This document shows, in pieces, positions 25,703-34,368 of a stretch of DNA of 64,000 nt (position 1 is the first letter of the stretch; each line of letters opens with the position of its first letter). The stretch spans positions 234,794 to 298,793 of the forward strand of contig CAJWUI010000002.1 in assembly GCA_913047695.1 (NCBI GenBank), given 5' to 3'. The translations under genes and the position numbers were made by a program. This stretch comes from an uncultured Bacteroidota bacterium (GTDB taxonomy: Bacteria; Bacteroidota; Bacteroidia; Flavobacteriales; Flavobacteriaceae). The notes beneath the pieces were generated by a model that was not told the origin of the DNA, did no database searches, and was given only the letters and a program-made list of their open reading frames with translations.

Positions 25703-25888
25703 TCAATCATCCTTTGGGTTAAATATTGTTTTAATTACCAATGAAAATATACCAAACGTATAAAGAGTTTTAGCAAGGGTTATGATTTCAAGTTTTATAA
25801 AAAATTCAATTATAGTGCAAGAGAATATTACTATTGCAGCTATTAAAAGAGCTTTTGATTCCGATTTTATTCTTTCTAATACATTCAT
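25703..25888 (-). CDS. Small membrane protein (61 aa)
   Basis: Two hydrophobic helices (ALLIAAIVIFSCTIIEFFI and LAKTLYTFGIFSLVIKTIF) with charged ends. Coding-like, but no family is recognised. Confidence 0.45.
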   Translation of the reverse strand: MNVLERIKSESKALLIAAIVIFSCTIIEFFIKLEIITLAKTLYTFGIFSLVIKTIFNPKDD

Positions 25889-26184
25889 AGAGCTAAATTA
25901 AAAAAAGGTGAAGAAACTACATGTGGCTTTGGAGTGATTTACACAATTTATAGCTTGATTTCTTTTACAACAATCTGTCCTATATTCTATTAATTCAAAA
26001 CTCATAAGGGGTTAAGCAAAAATTTACTTATTCAAAGTGACACTATTTGGTTTATTGCTATATTCTTAATATTTAATTAAACCATAAAAGTGGACAATTT
26101 GGACAATGGTATTGAGGATGTTGGAATTTACAATATCTGTAAAATTCATGACTAGACTGAGATAAGAAATTGGTTGTTTTTATA
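25889..26184. other. Intergenic gap with a relic of the dispersed leader element
   Basis: No convincing gene is seen. GGATGTTGGAATTTACAATA (from 26117) and the following AAAATTCAT resemble GGATGTTAGAATTTTAATTA plus AAAATTCAT before the gene at 28425, so this gap probably holds a decayed copy of the same intergenic element. Confidence 0.35.
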
Positions 26185-27105
26185 TTAATAAAAAAGTCCT
26201 TCAGATAGATATTTGAGCCCAGTATCACAAGCTACAGCAACCACCCTTGATTTTGGCCCTAAACTTTTAGATAATTTTATTGCCCCTGCGACATTCATAC
26301 CGCTAGAAGTACCGCAAAATATTCCTTCCTTGGAAGCCAGTTCTTTACAAATTTGTCTTGCTAAGGATTCTTCAATTGAAATAACATCATCAACATATTT
26401 TGAATTATAAATAGCAGGAATAAACCCAAGGCCAACACCTTCAACATTATGAGCGCCTTTAATTCCTTTGGATAATATTGGAGAACTAGCAGGCTCAAGG
26501 GCAATGACTTTAGAGTCAACACCTTTATTTTTGAATGATTTTGCTATTCCCATCAATGTACCTGCTGTTCCAACTGTGTCACAAATAGCATCTACTTTTC
26601 CGTTAAGTTGTTGGAGTATCTCATCTCCAAGAGGAACAAAACCTTCAATAACGTCCATATTATTAAGTTGATCTGTAAAAAATGTATCAGGTTCAACAGA
26701 AATTTCTTCAGCCCTCTCAATCATCTTTCCAATAAGTTCTTTTGTGATTTTTCCATCCTCACTTTTAATAACTTCAAGATCTGCTCCCAATGCTCTCATT
26801 AAACCAATTTTTTCTTTCCCAAAAACATCTGCAGTTATTAATCTGAAACGGTACCCTTTTATAGCACAGACAAAAGCTAATCCAGCTCCAGTACTTCCTC
26901 CAGAATACTCAACAACAGACATGCCTTCTTTTAAGTCACCTCTTTTTTCTGCTCCTTCTATCATAGAAAGAGCCATTCTATCTTTTTTTGATCCTGTTGG
27001 ATTGTTTGCCTCTAGTTTTACAAAAACTTCCCCACAACCTGGTGGAATAATTTTTTCAAGTTTTACAATGGGAGTATTCCCGACCGTTTCTAAAATATTT
27101 TTCAT
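26185..27105 (-). CDS. Cysteine synthase-like PLP enzyme
   Basis: 306 aa fold-type II PLP enzyme. It has VGNTPIVKLEKI, the PLP lysine in NPTGSKKDRMA (Lys41), the substrate loop EYSGGSTGAGLA, the phosphate-binding DTVGTAGTLMG (usually GTGGT in CysK), and GIFCGTSSGMNVAGA near the end. The family makes cysteine from O-acetylserine and sulfide, or related beta-replacements. The variant STGAG and GTAGT loops mean another substrate is possible, so no symbol is given. Stands alone. Confidence 0.8.
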   Translation of the reverse strand: MKNILETVGNTPIVKLEKIIPPGCGEVFVKLEANNPTGSKKDRMALSMIEGAEKRGDLKEGMSVVEYSGGSTGAGLAFVCAIKGYRFRLITADVFGKEKIGLMRALGADLEVIKSEDGKITKELIGKMIERAEEISVEPDTFFTDQLNNMDVIEGFVPLGDEILQQLNGKVDAICDTVGTAGTLMGIAKSFKNKGVDSKVIALEPASSPILSKGIKGAHNVEGVGLGFIPAIYNSKYVDDVISIEESLARQICKELASKEGIFCGTSSGMNVAGAIKLSKSLGPKSRVVAVACDTGLKYLSEGLFY

Positions 27106-27200
27106 CTGCTTGATTTATTATTAATTAAAAAGGGAATACAAATAAGTCCCTTAACATCTTGAAGTAAACATGCTAATGATCTTGACAACCTTTATAATTT

Positions 27201-28262
27201 TTAGTGAGTTTTTATTTTTATTGATTCATCAATTTTAAAAGAGTTTTTTAATTTAATTCTGTATACTCTTGGATTATCTAGATGCCCAGTAACATAAAGA
27301 TATTTTTCGTCTTTGTCGAATGCGCAATTAGTCGCATTTCCAAAATTAATTCTTGCCATCAATTTACCATCTGGATTAATTATTAAAATCCCTCCTCCAC
27401 CAGAAAAAAATATATTTCCACTTGAGTGTACCTTTATACCATCGAAATCTCCTCCATATTCTTCTGAAATTTTTCTTCCATCAAAAAGAGTACTGATTTT
27501 TTTTGTTTCAAGGTCTAGTTTTAAAACTTTTGGGTTATCGTCAAAAACCCCCATTTTTTTTATGTAAAGAAATTTTTGATCAATTGACAAAGCTAAACCG
27601 TTGGGCACGCTCACTTCATTTGTAACAAGAAATAAGTCTTTGTTTTTTGGGTTGAACTTATAAATTCCGTGAAAATCAATTTCCCTGTTTTCAGAATCTA
27701 CAATTTGAAAAGTATCTAAATTTAAAAATCCAAAAGCAGGGTCACTGAAATAATAAAACCCATCTCTTGAAATTATAATATCATTTGGGCTATTAAGTCT
27801 TTTACCTCGGTAATTATCTACTAATGTTTCAAAAACAGGATTAACAGTAGGAAAATTTTTTATAATGGATACTCTTCGGTCACCCATCTGACATAAAATT
27901 AAATTACCATTTGAATCAAAATTTAGTGCATTAGCTCCAACAAGCGCTTCTCCAGAATTGGGAGCATAACCAGTATTCCCACTTGGGTATATATAATCCG
28001 AAACTCCATCTTTTTCATTCCACCTTAAAACTTTATTATTTATGATATCAGTGAATAATAATGAGTTTGACTTTTCATCCCATAGTGGGCCCTCAGGTAA
28101 AGAAATTGAATCTGCTAAAAGTTCAATTTTTGAATTCATATCAATCACTGACAATATAGACTCATCATAAACTATTATATCTGAGCTTTCGTAGCCAGAA
28201 AAGTTTTGGCAACTTTGACTTGCAAAAAGGACAAGACTTATAATTGATAACAATTTTTTCAC
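27201..28262 (-). CDS. SMP-30/gluconolactonase-like lipoprotein
   Basis: 353 aa beginning with GTG at 28262 and a signal with a lipobox-like Cys (LLSIISLVLFASQSC). The six-bladed propeller shows SLPEGPLWDEKSNSLLFTDI, RLNSPNDIIISRDGFYYFSDP, VPNGLALSIDQKFLYI and GDFDGIKVHSSGNIFFSGGGGI. The metal-binding Glu, Asn and Asp of SMP-30 enzymes have plausible counterparts (PEGPLWD, SPNDII, DFDGIKV). Known members hydrolyse sugar lactones. Divergent from the secreted protein at 28425; both may handle the same carbohydrate. Confidence 0.82.
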   Translation of the reverse strand: MKKLLSIISLVLFASQSCQNFSGYESSDIIVYDESILSVIDMNSKIELLADSISLPEGPLWDEKSNSLLFTDIINNKVLRWNEKDGVSDYIYPSGNTGYAPNSGEALVGANALNFDSNGNLILCQMGDRRVSIIKNFPTVNPVFETLVDNYRGKRLNSPNDIIISRDGFYYFSDPAFGFLNLDTFQIVDSENREIDFHGIYKFNPKNKDLFLVTNEVSVPNGLALSIDQKFLYIKKMGVFDDNPKVLKLDLETKKISTLFDGRKISEEYGGDFDGIKVHSSGNIFFSGGGGILIINPDGKLMARINFGNATNCAFDKDEKYLYVTGHLDNPRVYRIKLKNSFKIDESIKIKTH

Positions 28263-28305
28263 TCAAATGGATTTATTCTAAATTTCTTAAATATACAAAT
28301 TAGCC
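28263..28305 (-). promoter_or_regulatory. Shared secretome promoter/leader, copy before 28262
   Basis: Minus strand GGGGCTAATTTGTATATT (box 28299-28290) then a 27-base leader ending AATAAATCCATTTGA before the GTG start. Confidence 0.45.
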
Positions 28306-28338
28306 CCTGAACTAAATTATAGTGCTATGTTGATGATT

Positions 28339-28371
28339 CCTAACATACAATTTGGATAATTGTATGTTAGG
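28339..28371. promoter_or_regulatory. Perfect inverted repeat in divergent promoter region
   Basis: CCTAACATACAAT (28339-28351) is exactly complementary to ATTGTATGTTAGG (28359-28371), with spacer TTGGATA. It lies between the divergent genes 27201-28262 and 28425-30869. It may be a regulator binding site or a hairpin in the leader of the plus-strand gene. Confidence 0.45.
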
Positions 28372-28424
28372 ATGTTAGAATTTTAATTATCTACAAAATT
28401 CATATCTTGGGAAAAACTGATCAA

Positions 28425-30869
28425 GTGAAAATAAGATCGTTGTTGTTTTTATTACTTATTGGAATTTATGGAATTCTAAAAGGGCAAAATATCGACACAA
28501 ATAAATCTGAGTTAGCTCTCCAGGATCGTTGGATAGAATGTGATCTTCTTTGGTTCAAGCCTCATGATATTAAAGGTAGTGTTGATAAATATTTTTCCCG
28601 AATAAGTCCCCTTTATGGAAAGACTGGTGGTGAAAAAGGAATCGTTCTTAATCCAGGATGGATGTTTGATATGGTAGCATGCTGGACTGGGAATTTGGAT
28701 GACCAACTAATACTTCCAACTTTCAAAATGCCAGGGCATCAATATTTACCTTGGACAGGAAGAGAGTTTAAAGAACTAGTTGATACTATTAAAAAATCAG
28801 CAATAAATTATGGATTCAACGATTTCAAAGTTGCAATCTGGTTTTGGGGAGGTCCACAGCTTTACGATTTAGAAACTTCCCAATGGAAGGAACGTCACCC
28901 AGAGACATACCCAATATATAATTTAAGATATCAGAGTCCATTGAAGGGTGACAAATATATATACGCTACGTATCGGGATGGAATTCCCGATGGCACCCCT
29001 TTTTATAATTTTTTTGCTAAACAAATGGCTGATTTTTCAAAAGCTACTGGTATTGACGGATTGGAAATGCGAGACTTCATGACTTTTCGTCACGCTTATG
29101 GAGTTCCACCACATGAATGGGATGAAGACTTCTACCAGGGTGTAAGAAGTTTTCTTGAGGAGTTGAAGAAAGCGAGGCCATCATTACTTTGTATTGGTTA
29201 TAATTCTGCAGGACCTGCCACTGGCGATCTTCGTGGCCAGGGATTTGATAGTAATTTACTGGCCAGCAAAAATTTATTAGATCATTATGTAATTGAATCA
29301 TGGGGTGTTGCTTGGAATGACTATTATAAACCTCATATATTTTCCTGCAGTTATGCTGCTCAGCAGGCCTACCTCGCTGTAACACAGGCTCAGCTTGCCG
29401 GAACAAAATGCGGAGTACTTCCATTGGTTGAACTAACTGGAGGTTGGGAGTATGACGATGCTCCTTTAACTCGATCACGATTCAATAATCGAATGCAGGC
29501 ATGGTTATATGCCAATACTTTTTATGCCTCATATGACGGAGAGTTAAATCCACCTAACGGTTTTTCCCTAGCATTTGCTGACCGAGCAAGAGCCAAAGAA
29601 AAAAACAGTTTGATTTCAAAAGACCAGGTATCATTCATGAAAGCAACTCTCGAAGGGGCGTCTATGGCTGCGCAAGGAGTAGAAAAAGCCTACGGTTGTA
29701 GACTATTCTATAATCGAAAAGGGTTGTTATGGATGAATAAAAACGCTCAAGGTGTAGATCTTGGTGAATATTCAGATTTCCATTTTTCGTTCTTAATGAA
29801 TCTTGGAATTACAGCAACTTCCTCTGCACGTATCGAAGATTTTAATACAAAAAACGCAGGCGATTTTCCTGTATTATTCACTCCTTTCCAACTTTCAAAT
29901 GAAACGATTTATCAAATTAAGAATTATTCAAAAAAAGGTGGTTCAATGATGATTATTGGCGCGAAGAATATGATTGATCCCGAACTACAAAATTTACCAA
30001 ATACGATCTATTGGGAGCCACCACTAAACGATGGTAAAAATTTTGCCAATCCGGACGCTGAGGAAATGGCAGCAAAAATTAACGATGCTCTAAAGGCTAA
30101 AGGTCATTCTTTTCAGAGTGGACAACAGCTTGGTTTATGGCCAATTTGGAGGAGTAAAGGCACTAATTATATGCAGATTGTTAACTTTCAATATCGCATC
30201 GAAAATTCAGTTTCAAGAGTTTACACAATTAATATATCACGAAAACAGCTTGGCCTTGGACCAGGTCCTTACCACCTTAAAGGCGTATACAATCAGAGAA
30301 AGATAGGTCCAGATTATGCTGATAAGGACATTCTTTCATTTCGTGTCTTTGTGCCACCATTTGAATCATTTATATGCACTGTCCAGCCTGGTGAATCCGA
30401 ACCAGAAAGTACAGTGATCAACAATACTGACCCAAAAATAGTGTACAAAGGAGAATGGACGCACAACCAAATGGCTTTGGTAAGTTTTAATAGAGATGAG
30501 CACTTTAGTTCAAATAAAGGAGATTACGCTGAATTCACATTTACTGGTAGCGGAATTTCTGTTCTCGGTACTAAAAGTGATAATTTGGGTTATGCAGATA
30601 TTTTTATAGATGATAAAAAAATATACACCGTTGATGGATATGCAGATCGTTTAAAGGAACCAGGTATTCAAACCTCTGCTCATTCAACGCAATTCTTAAA
30701 AGATTATCTAAAATACGTTATTCCTGAAAAGCAGATACTTTTCTCTATTTCAGGACTCTCAAAAGGTTCACATACCATTAAAATCATGGTAACGGGAACA
30801 AAACAAGGTGAAGCATCTGATTGTGGAGTTGTTATTGATGCTTTTGAAATAACAACGCACCTTAATTAG
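28425..30869 (+). CDS. Secreted glycosidase-like protein with C-terminal carbohydrate-binding-like domain
   Basis: 814 aa from the GTG at 28425; a TTG at 28407 is in frame but adds polar residues before the signal peptide (SLLFLLLIGIYGILKGQ). Residues about 30-330 look like a TIM barrel (GIVLNPGWMFDMVACW, FKVAIWFWGGPQLYD, TGIDGLEMRDFMTFRHAYG, LCIGYNSAGPATGDLRG, YVIESWGVAWNDY). The last ~150 residues resemble a jelly-roll sugar-binding module (FTGSGISVLGTKSDNLGYAD, DDKKIYTVDGYAD, SGLSKGSHTIKIMVTGTKQG). No CAZy family is recognised with certainty. Base composition is markedly richer in G+C than its neighbours (34 of 60 bases at 29341-29400), suggesting recent transfer. Confidence 0.65.
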   Translation: MKIRSLLFLLLIGIYGILKGQNIDTNKSELALQDRWIECDLLWFKPHDIKGSVDKYFSRISPLYGKTGGEKGIVLNPGWMFDMVACWTGNLDDQLILPTFKMPGHQYLPWTGREFKELVDTIKKSAINYGFNDFKVAIWFWGGPQLYDLETSQWKERHPETYPIYNLRYQSPLKGDKYIYATYRDGIPDGTPFYNFFAKQMADFSKATGIDGLEMRDFMTFRHAYGVPPHEWDEDFYQGVRSFLEELKKARPSLLCIGYNSAGPATGDLRGQGFDSNLLASKNLLDHYVIESWGVAWNDYYKPHIFSCSYAAQQAYLAVTQAQLAGTKCGVLPLVELTGGWEYDDAPLTRSRFNNRMQAWLYANTFYASYDGELNPPNGFSLAFADRARAKEKNSLISKDQVSFMKATLEGASMAAQGVEKAYGCRLFYNRKGLLWMNKNAQGVDLGEYSDFHFSFLMNLGITATSSARIEDFNTKNAGDFPVLFTPFQLSNETIYQIKNYSKKGGSMMIIGAKNMIDPELQNLPNTIYWEPPLNDGKNFANPDAEEMAAKINDALKAKGHSFQSGQQLGLWPIWRSKGTNYMQIVNFQYRIENSVSRVYTINISRKQLGLGPGPYHLKGVYNQRKIGPDYADKDILSFRVFVPPFESFICTVQPGESEPESTVINNTDPKIVYKGEWTHNQMALVSFNRDEHFSSNKGDYAEFTFTGSGISVLGTKSDNLGYADIFIDDKKIYTVDGYADRLKEPGIQTSAHSTQFLKDYLKYVIPEKQILFSISGLSKGSHTIKIMVTGTKQGEASDCGVVIDAFEITTHLN

Positions 30870-30896
30870 TTGTTTATTTTCTTATCGATATAGAAA

Positions 30897-31406
30897 CTAT
30901 TTTTTAGCATAACCACCAATACTGGTTCTATAATCAAACTCTATTAACTTACCTTCAGAATCATTCATTGATTTGTCAAAACCTATATCAAGAAAAAATT
31001 GTTTTAATTCATCTGTAACTGGACCAAGTACAGTGACACCTTCAAATTTATATCTAGCAAATACTTCTGGTAATCTATCTTTAAGGTCTCCTTCTGTAAT
31101 TCTTTTATCGTGGTGCATTAATCCTTTCCAATTCGTATAAGATTCATACATAGTTACACGAGATCTGTTTTCATTTATAAAAAACCTCCACGAAGTTGTT
31201 AAAGGTTCAGACTCAATAACCATTTTTGACCAAGCATCATTCCATTCTTCTAGGTTAACTTCAGCACCCTCGTTAATAGACCATTCGACTAGGACTATTA
31301 AATCTTCATTTTGAGCATCACTAACAATAATAGGTTCATTATTATTTGGATTGTTAACACATGATAAAGTAATTAAGGAAACAATTAACACATATAGGTT
31401 TTTCAT
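30897..31406 (-). CDS. ABM-like lipoprotein
   Basis: 169 aa from the ATG at 31406, which begins the signal KNLYVLIVSLITLSC. The mature part reads DLIVLVEWSINEGAEVNLEEW, TTSWRFFINENRSRVTMYESYTNWKGLMHHD, FARYKFEGVTVLGPVTDELK and FDYRTSIGGYAKK. It matches the second domain of the protein at 20463-21326 in order and ending, so both belong to one ferredoxin-fold, monooxygenase-like group. Preceded by a full copy of the shared leader. Confidence 0.65.
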   Translation of the reverse strand: MKNLYVLIVSLITLSCVNNPNNNEPIIVSDAQNEDLIVLVEWSINEGAEVNLEEWNDAWSKMVIESEPLTTSWRFFINENRSRVTMYESYTNWKGLMHHDKRITEGDLKDRLPEVFARYKFEGVTVLGPVTDELKQFFLDIGFDKSMNDSEGKLIEFDYRTSIGGYAKK

Positions 31407-31446
31407 TTTAATTGATTTACGATTAATAGTATTCAATATACAAATT
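31407..31446 (-). promoter_or_regulatory. Shared secretome promoter/leader, copy before 31406
   Basis: Minus strand GGTAATTTGTATATT (box 31444-31435), then CTATTAATCGTAAATCAATT and AAA before ATG; the cleanest copy together with the one before 34855. Confidence 0.55.
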
Positions 31447-31479
31447 ACCTCTTAAACTTAATGAAGAGGTTATGCCGAC

Positions 31480-31498
31480 GATTTATAAAATACAATTT
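31480..31498. repeat. Dispersed intergenic element, copy 2
   Basis: GATTTATAAAATACAATTT, identical to 23800-23818, preceded by CTTAAACTTAATGAAGAGG and TATGCCGAC. A relative lies at 41611-41645 (CTTAAACTTAATGAAGAAG, then TATGCCGATGATT). Confidence 0.55.
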
Positions 31499-31571
31499 GG
31501 AGAGTGTTGTTTTAGTTCTGTTGAAATTTTCAATATCTGATAAATTTTATTCCTAAGAAACAATCAAACAA

Positions 31572-31628
31572 ATGAAAAATTTTCTTTTCATAATATCATT
31601 TGTTCTTTCAATATTTGGATTAATCTAG
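31572..31628 (+). pseudogene. Relic of the FG-GAP lipoprotein signal peptide
   Basis: ATG at 31572 encodes KNFLFIISFVLSIFGLI then TAG at 31626. This matches the signal of the genes at 36314, 37834 and 39907 (KNFLLLSLSILSIFAFIYSCS) including the bases around the stop, where TTAATCTATAGTTGT has become TTAATCTAGAATTAT. The upstream 100 bases also resemble the region before 36314. Only the 5' end survives; the rest abuts the GH92 stop codon. Confidence 0.6.
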
Positions 31629-31630
31629 AA

Positions 31631-33976
31631 TTATTCTGCAATAATCTGATTAATATTGGATAGAGAATAAGGTTTAGATTCACTCGAAATCCCAAAATCT
31701 TTATTTGGCTTTATATCCATTTCAAAATTTAAATTACCTCCTTTTTGGATATCATTATAATCAATCCAAGTTTTATTATAATTAACTCCATTTAATTTCA
31801 GGGACTTTATATAGGGATTTTTGTGATTGTTGCCCTCCGCGTAAATTGTAAATTTGTTACCATTCTGTAGATTAATTGTTGCCTTCTTAAAGAGAGGGCT
31901 TCCAAAAACATATTCCGGGACACCTGGGGTAACTGGGTAAAAGCCTAGAGCGCTAAAAACATACCAAGCGGATGTTTGCCCATTATCCTCATCACCACAA
32001 TAACCATCTGGGGTGGCAGAATATAGTTTTTCCATTACATCTCTAACTTTGTGTTGTGTCTTCCATGGTTGTTTAGCGTAATTATATAAATAAATCATAT
32101 GTTGTACAGGTTGGTTTCCGTGTGCATAATTTCCCATATTTACGATTTGCATTTCTCTAATTTCATGAATTGTAAATCCATAATATGAGTCATCAAATTT
32201 TGGAGGCATAGTAAATACTGTATCTAATTTTTTTGTGAATTCTAAGTCTCCACCCATTAAGCCAATAAGACCCTGAATGTCATGAAATACAGACCATGTA
32301 TAATGTATACTATTTCCTTCGGTAAAAGCATCTCCCCATTTTAATGGATTGAAAGGCGATTGAAATGTGCCATCTTCATTTTTACCCCTCATCCATTTAG
32401 TTTCTGGATCAAATAGATTTATATAATTTTTAGACTGTTTATAGAATCGTTTTGACAATTCTGGTTTGTTCATCTTTTTGGCCATCTCTGCAATTGTGAA
32501 ATCTGCATATGCATACTCTAATGATCTGGCAGCATTCTCATTGATTCCAACATCATAGGGCACATAGCCCAATCTGTTATAATAGTCAATTCCTTCTCTT
32601 CCAACAGATTGTTTTGGACGTCCATCATTAATATTGGCATTTTTTAAGACAGCTTCTAATAAGACGTCTTTGTCTTTTTCATTTACATTTCCCTTTAAAT
32701 AAGCATCTGCAACTATTGGTGCAGAATTTGAACCGATCATACTTTGCCGGTGTCCAGGACTAGCCCATTCTGGCAACCAGCCAGATTCTTTATAAGTATT
32801 TGCTAGGCCCTCCATGATTTGTTTGTTAAGTTCTGGATACATTAGATTGAAAAATGGGAATACAGCTCTGAAAGTATCCCAAAAACCGTTATCTGTGAAC
32901 ATATATCCTGGCAGAATCTTTCCATTATATGGACTGTAATGTACTATCTCATCTTCTTTATTTATCTCATAAAATTTTCTAGGAAATAGCAAAAGTCTAT
33001 ACAGGCATGAATAAAATGTACGAATATTGTCAATATTTTCGTCTTCAACCATTAATCGTTGAAATTCTTTTTCCCATGAAGCTTTGGCTTGTAACTTAAT
33101 ATCTTTGAAAGTTTTTTCCCCGATTTCTTTATCGAGATTTAGTTCGGCTTGCTTTAAACTAATAAATGATGAGGCTACTTTTACATTGACTTGTTCTCCT
33201 CTTTCGGTCATAAAACCTATAATAGCTCCTACATGATCTCCTTCACTAACTATCGAGTTTTTATTTAATTTCCAATTGTCAGACCATGTATGTTTCCACT
33301 TAAAATCTTTATCAAAAACAGCAACAAAGTAATTATGAAAATTTTCTGGCACACCACCATTATTGTTTCTACAATAACCAATAATTTTTCTTTCTTCGGG
33401 TATTATTTTTACCATAGACCCCTTTTCAAAAGCATCAAGTATGATGTAAGAAGAATCATTTTCAGGAAAAGTAAATCTAAAAATTGCTGCTCTTTCTGAA
33501 GGAGTTACCTCCGCAATAACATCATAATCAGCTAAATAGGTTTTGTAATAATGTGGCTTAGCTTCCTCTGCTTTATGTGAAAACCAAGATGCCCTTTTAT
33601 CCTCTTGAAATTTGAGCTCTCCCGTTACAGCCATTAGAGAAAAAGAAGCATAGTCATTAATCCATGGACTAGGTTGATGAGTTTGTTTGATCCCTCTAAT
33701 AGTTTCATCATCATATTTATAAGCCCAACCATCTCCCATTTTGGAAGTTTGAGGTGTCCAGAAATTCATTCCCCACGGAGTTGCAATAGCAGGGTATGTA
33801 TTTCCATTTGAAAGACTGAATTTAGAATCCGTACCCATTAAAGGGTTCACTAAATCTACTAAACTGGAATATTGTGAATTATTTAATAAGCTATTTTTTT
33901 TACTTATTTTTTTGGTGCACGACAGGATTGATAATATCAAAATGGTCATTAAAATTTTTAGTTTATTTTTTTTCAT
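31631..33976 (-). CDS. GH92 family alpha-mannosidase lipoprotein
   Basis: 781 aa. The signal ends in LILSILSC (lipobox). GH92 hallmarks: DLVNPLMGTDSKFSLSNGNT, YPAIATPWGMNFWTPQT, GIKQTHQPSPWINDY near the start; FTDNGFWDTFRAVFPFFNLM in the catalytic domain; EGNSIHYTWSVFHD and GYCGDEDNGQTSAWYVFSAL near the C-terminus. Family members are calcium-dependent exo-mannosidases (alpha-1,2 and related) that trim N-glycan or mannan side chains. The lipid anchor suggests surface or periplasmic action. No SusC/SusD pair is present in the window, so a complete polysaccharide utilisation locus is not visible. Confidence 0.93.
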   Translation of the reverse strand: MKKNKLKILMTILILSILSCTKKISKKNSLLNNSQYSSLVDLVNPLMGTDSKFSLSNGNTYPAIATPWGMNFWTPQTSKMGDGWAYKYDDETIRGIKQTHQPSPWINDYASFSLMAVTGELKFQEDKRASWFSHKAEEAKPHYYKTYLADYDVIAEVTPSERAAIFRFTFPENDSSYIILDAFEKGSMVKIIPEERKIIGYCRNNNGGVPENFHNYFVAVFDKDFKWKHTWSDNWKLNKNSIVSEGDHVGAIIGFMTERGEQVNVKVASSFISLKQAELNLDKEIGEKTFKDIKLQAKASWEKEFQRLMVEDENIDNIRTFYSCLYRLLLFPRKFYEINKEDEIVHYSPYNGKILPGYMFTDNGFWDTFRAVFPFFNLMYPELNKQIMEGLANTYKESGWLPEWASPGHRQSMIGSNSAPIVADAYLKGNVNEKDKDVLLEAVLKNANINDGRPKQSVGREGIDYYNRLGYVPYDVGINENAARSLEYAYADFTIAEMAKKMNKPELSKRFYKQSKNYINLFDPETKWMRGKNEDGTFQSPFNPLKWGDAFTEGNSIHYTWSVFHDIQGLIGLMGGDLEFTKKLDTVFTMPPKFDDSYYGFTIHEIREMQIVNMGNYAHGNQPVQHMIYLYNYAKQPWKTQHKVRDVMEKLYSATPDGYCGDEDNGQTSAWYVFSALGFYPVTPGVPEYVFGSPLFKKATINLQNGNKFTIYAEGNNHKNPYIKSLKLNGVNYNKTWIDYNDIQKGGNLNFEMDIKPNKDFGISSESKPYSLSNINQIIAE

Positions 33977-34344
33977 AATCTTTCAATTTAATTGATCAAA
34001 GTGGTAAGTATTAATCCTCAGATGATTTATAAAAGCTTTGTTATAAATATTTTTCTAGATTCTATTGTGATCATTTTTAATACTAACAATCTCATCTTCG
34101 CCAAAATATTTACCTGGCTGAACATCAATAAAGACAACTTTTTATTGTTTTGTATTTTAAATACATTGCTTAACTCATTAATGGATTAGAATAGTTTCAC
34201 CTACTTCATATTCTTTTATGTTCCCCATTAAGAGTTATGTTTAATTTATATTCAAATATTGTAAATCTTAAACTATTTATCACCGTAAGAAGTGTACAAA
34301 TTAAAGTCCATATTCTTTAAACTAGTTATTCAAACTTTCAAATA
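33977..34344. other. Intergenic gap with gene-like relics
   Basis: No intact gene is supported. On the minus strand one frame near 34055-34138 reads KVVFIDVQPGKYFGEDEIVS, then IKNDHNRI and stop. Another near 34185-34232 reads MGNIKEYEVGETILIH and stop. Both are protein-like and may be remnants of a decayed gene. The right part (34285-34344) resembles the leader before 39907 (GTGTACAAATTAAAG versus GTGTATAAATTAAAA, then TAGTTATTCAAAC versus TAGTTATCCAAAC). Confidence 0.3.
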
Positions 34345-34368
34345 AATGAAAAGCTATTTTTTATTTTA
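34345..34368 (+). pseudogene. Second relic of the FG-GAP lipoprotein start
   Basis: ATG at 34345 encodes MKSYFLF then TAG. The upstream 60 bases match the leader before the gene at 39907, including the CAAACnnnnAATAAAnnAAATG-like spacing. It runs into the 3' end of the minus-strand NTF2-like gene, so nothing of the passenger remains. Confidence 0.45.

Noticed and set aside
26744..27124. 126-aa plus-strand frame within the cysteine synthase-like gene
   Set aside because: Antisense to a conserved enzyme; Pro/Ser-rich translation typical of a shadow frame.
29077..29478. 133-aa minus-strand frame inside the gene at 28425
   Set aside because: It lies fully antisense to a well-supported coding region with secretion and domain signals, and its translation (many His/Gln, no domain) looks like a shadow of a GC-richer gene.
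33992..34189. 65-aa plus-strand frame upstream of GH92
   Set aside because: It starts with TTG, is A/T-driven Ile/Asn/Phe-rich and has no signal, domain or leader support.
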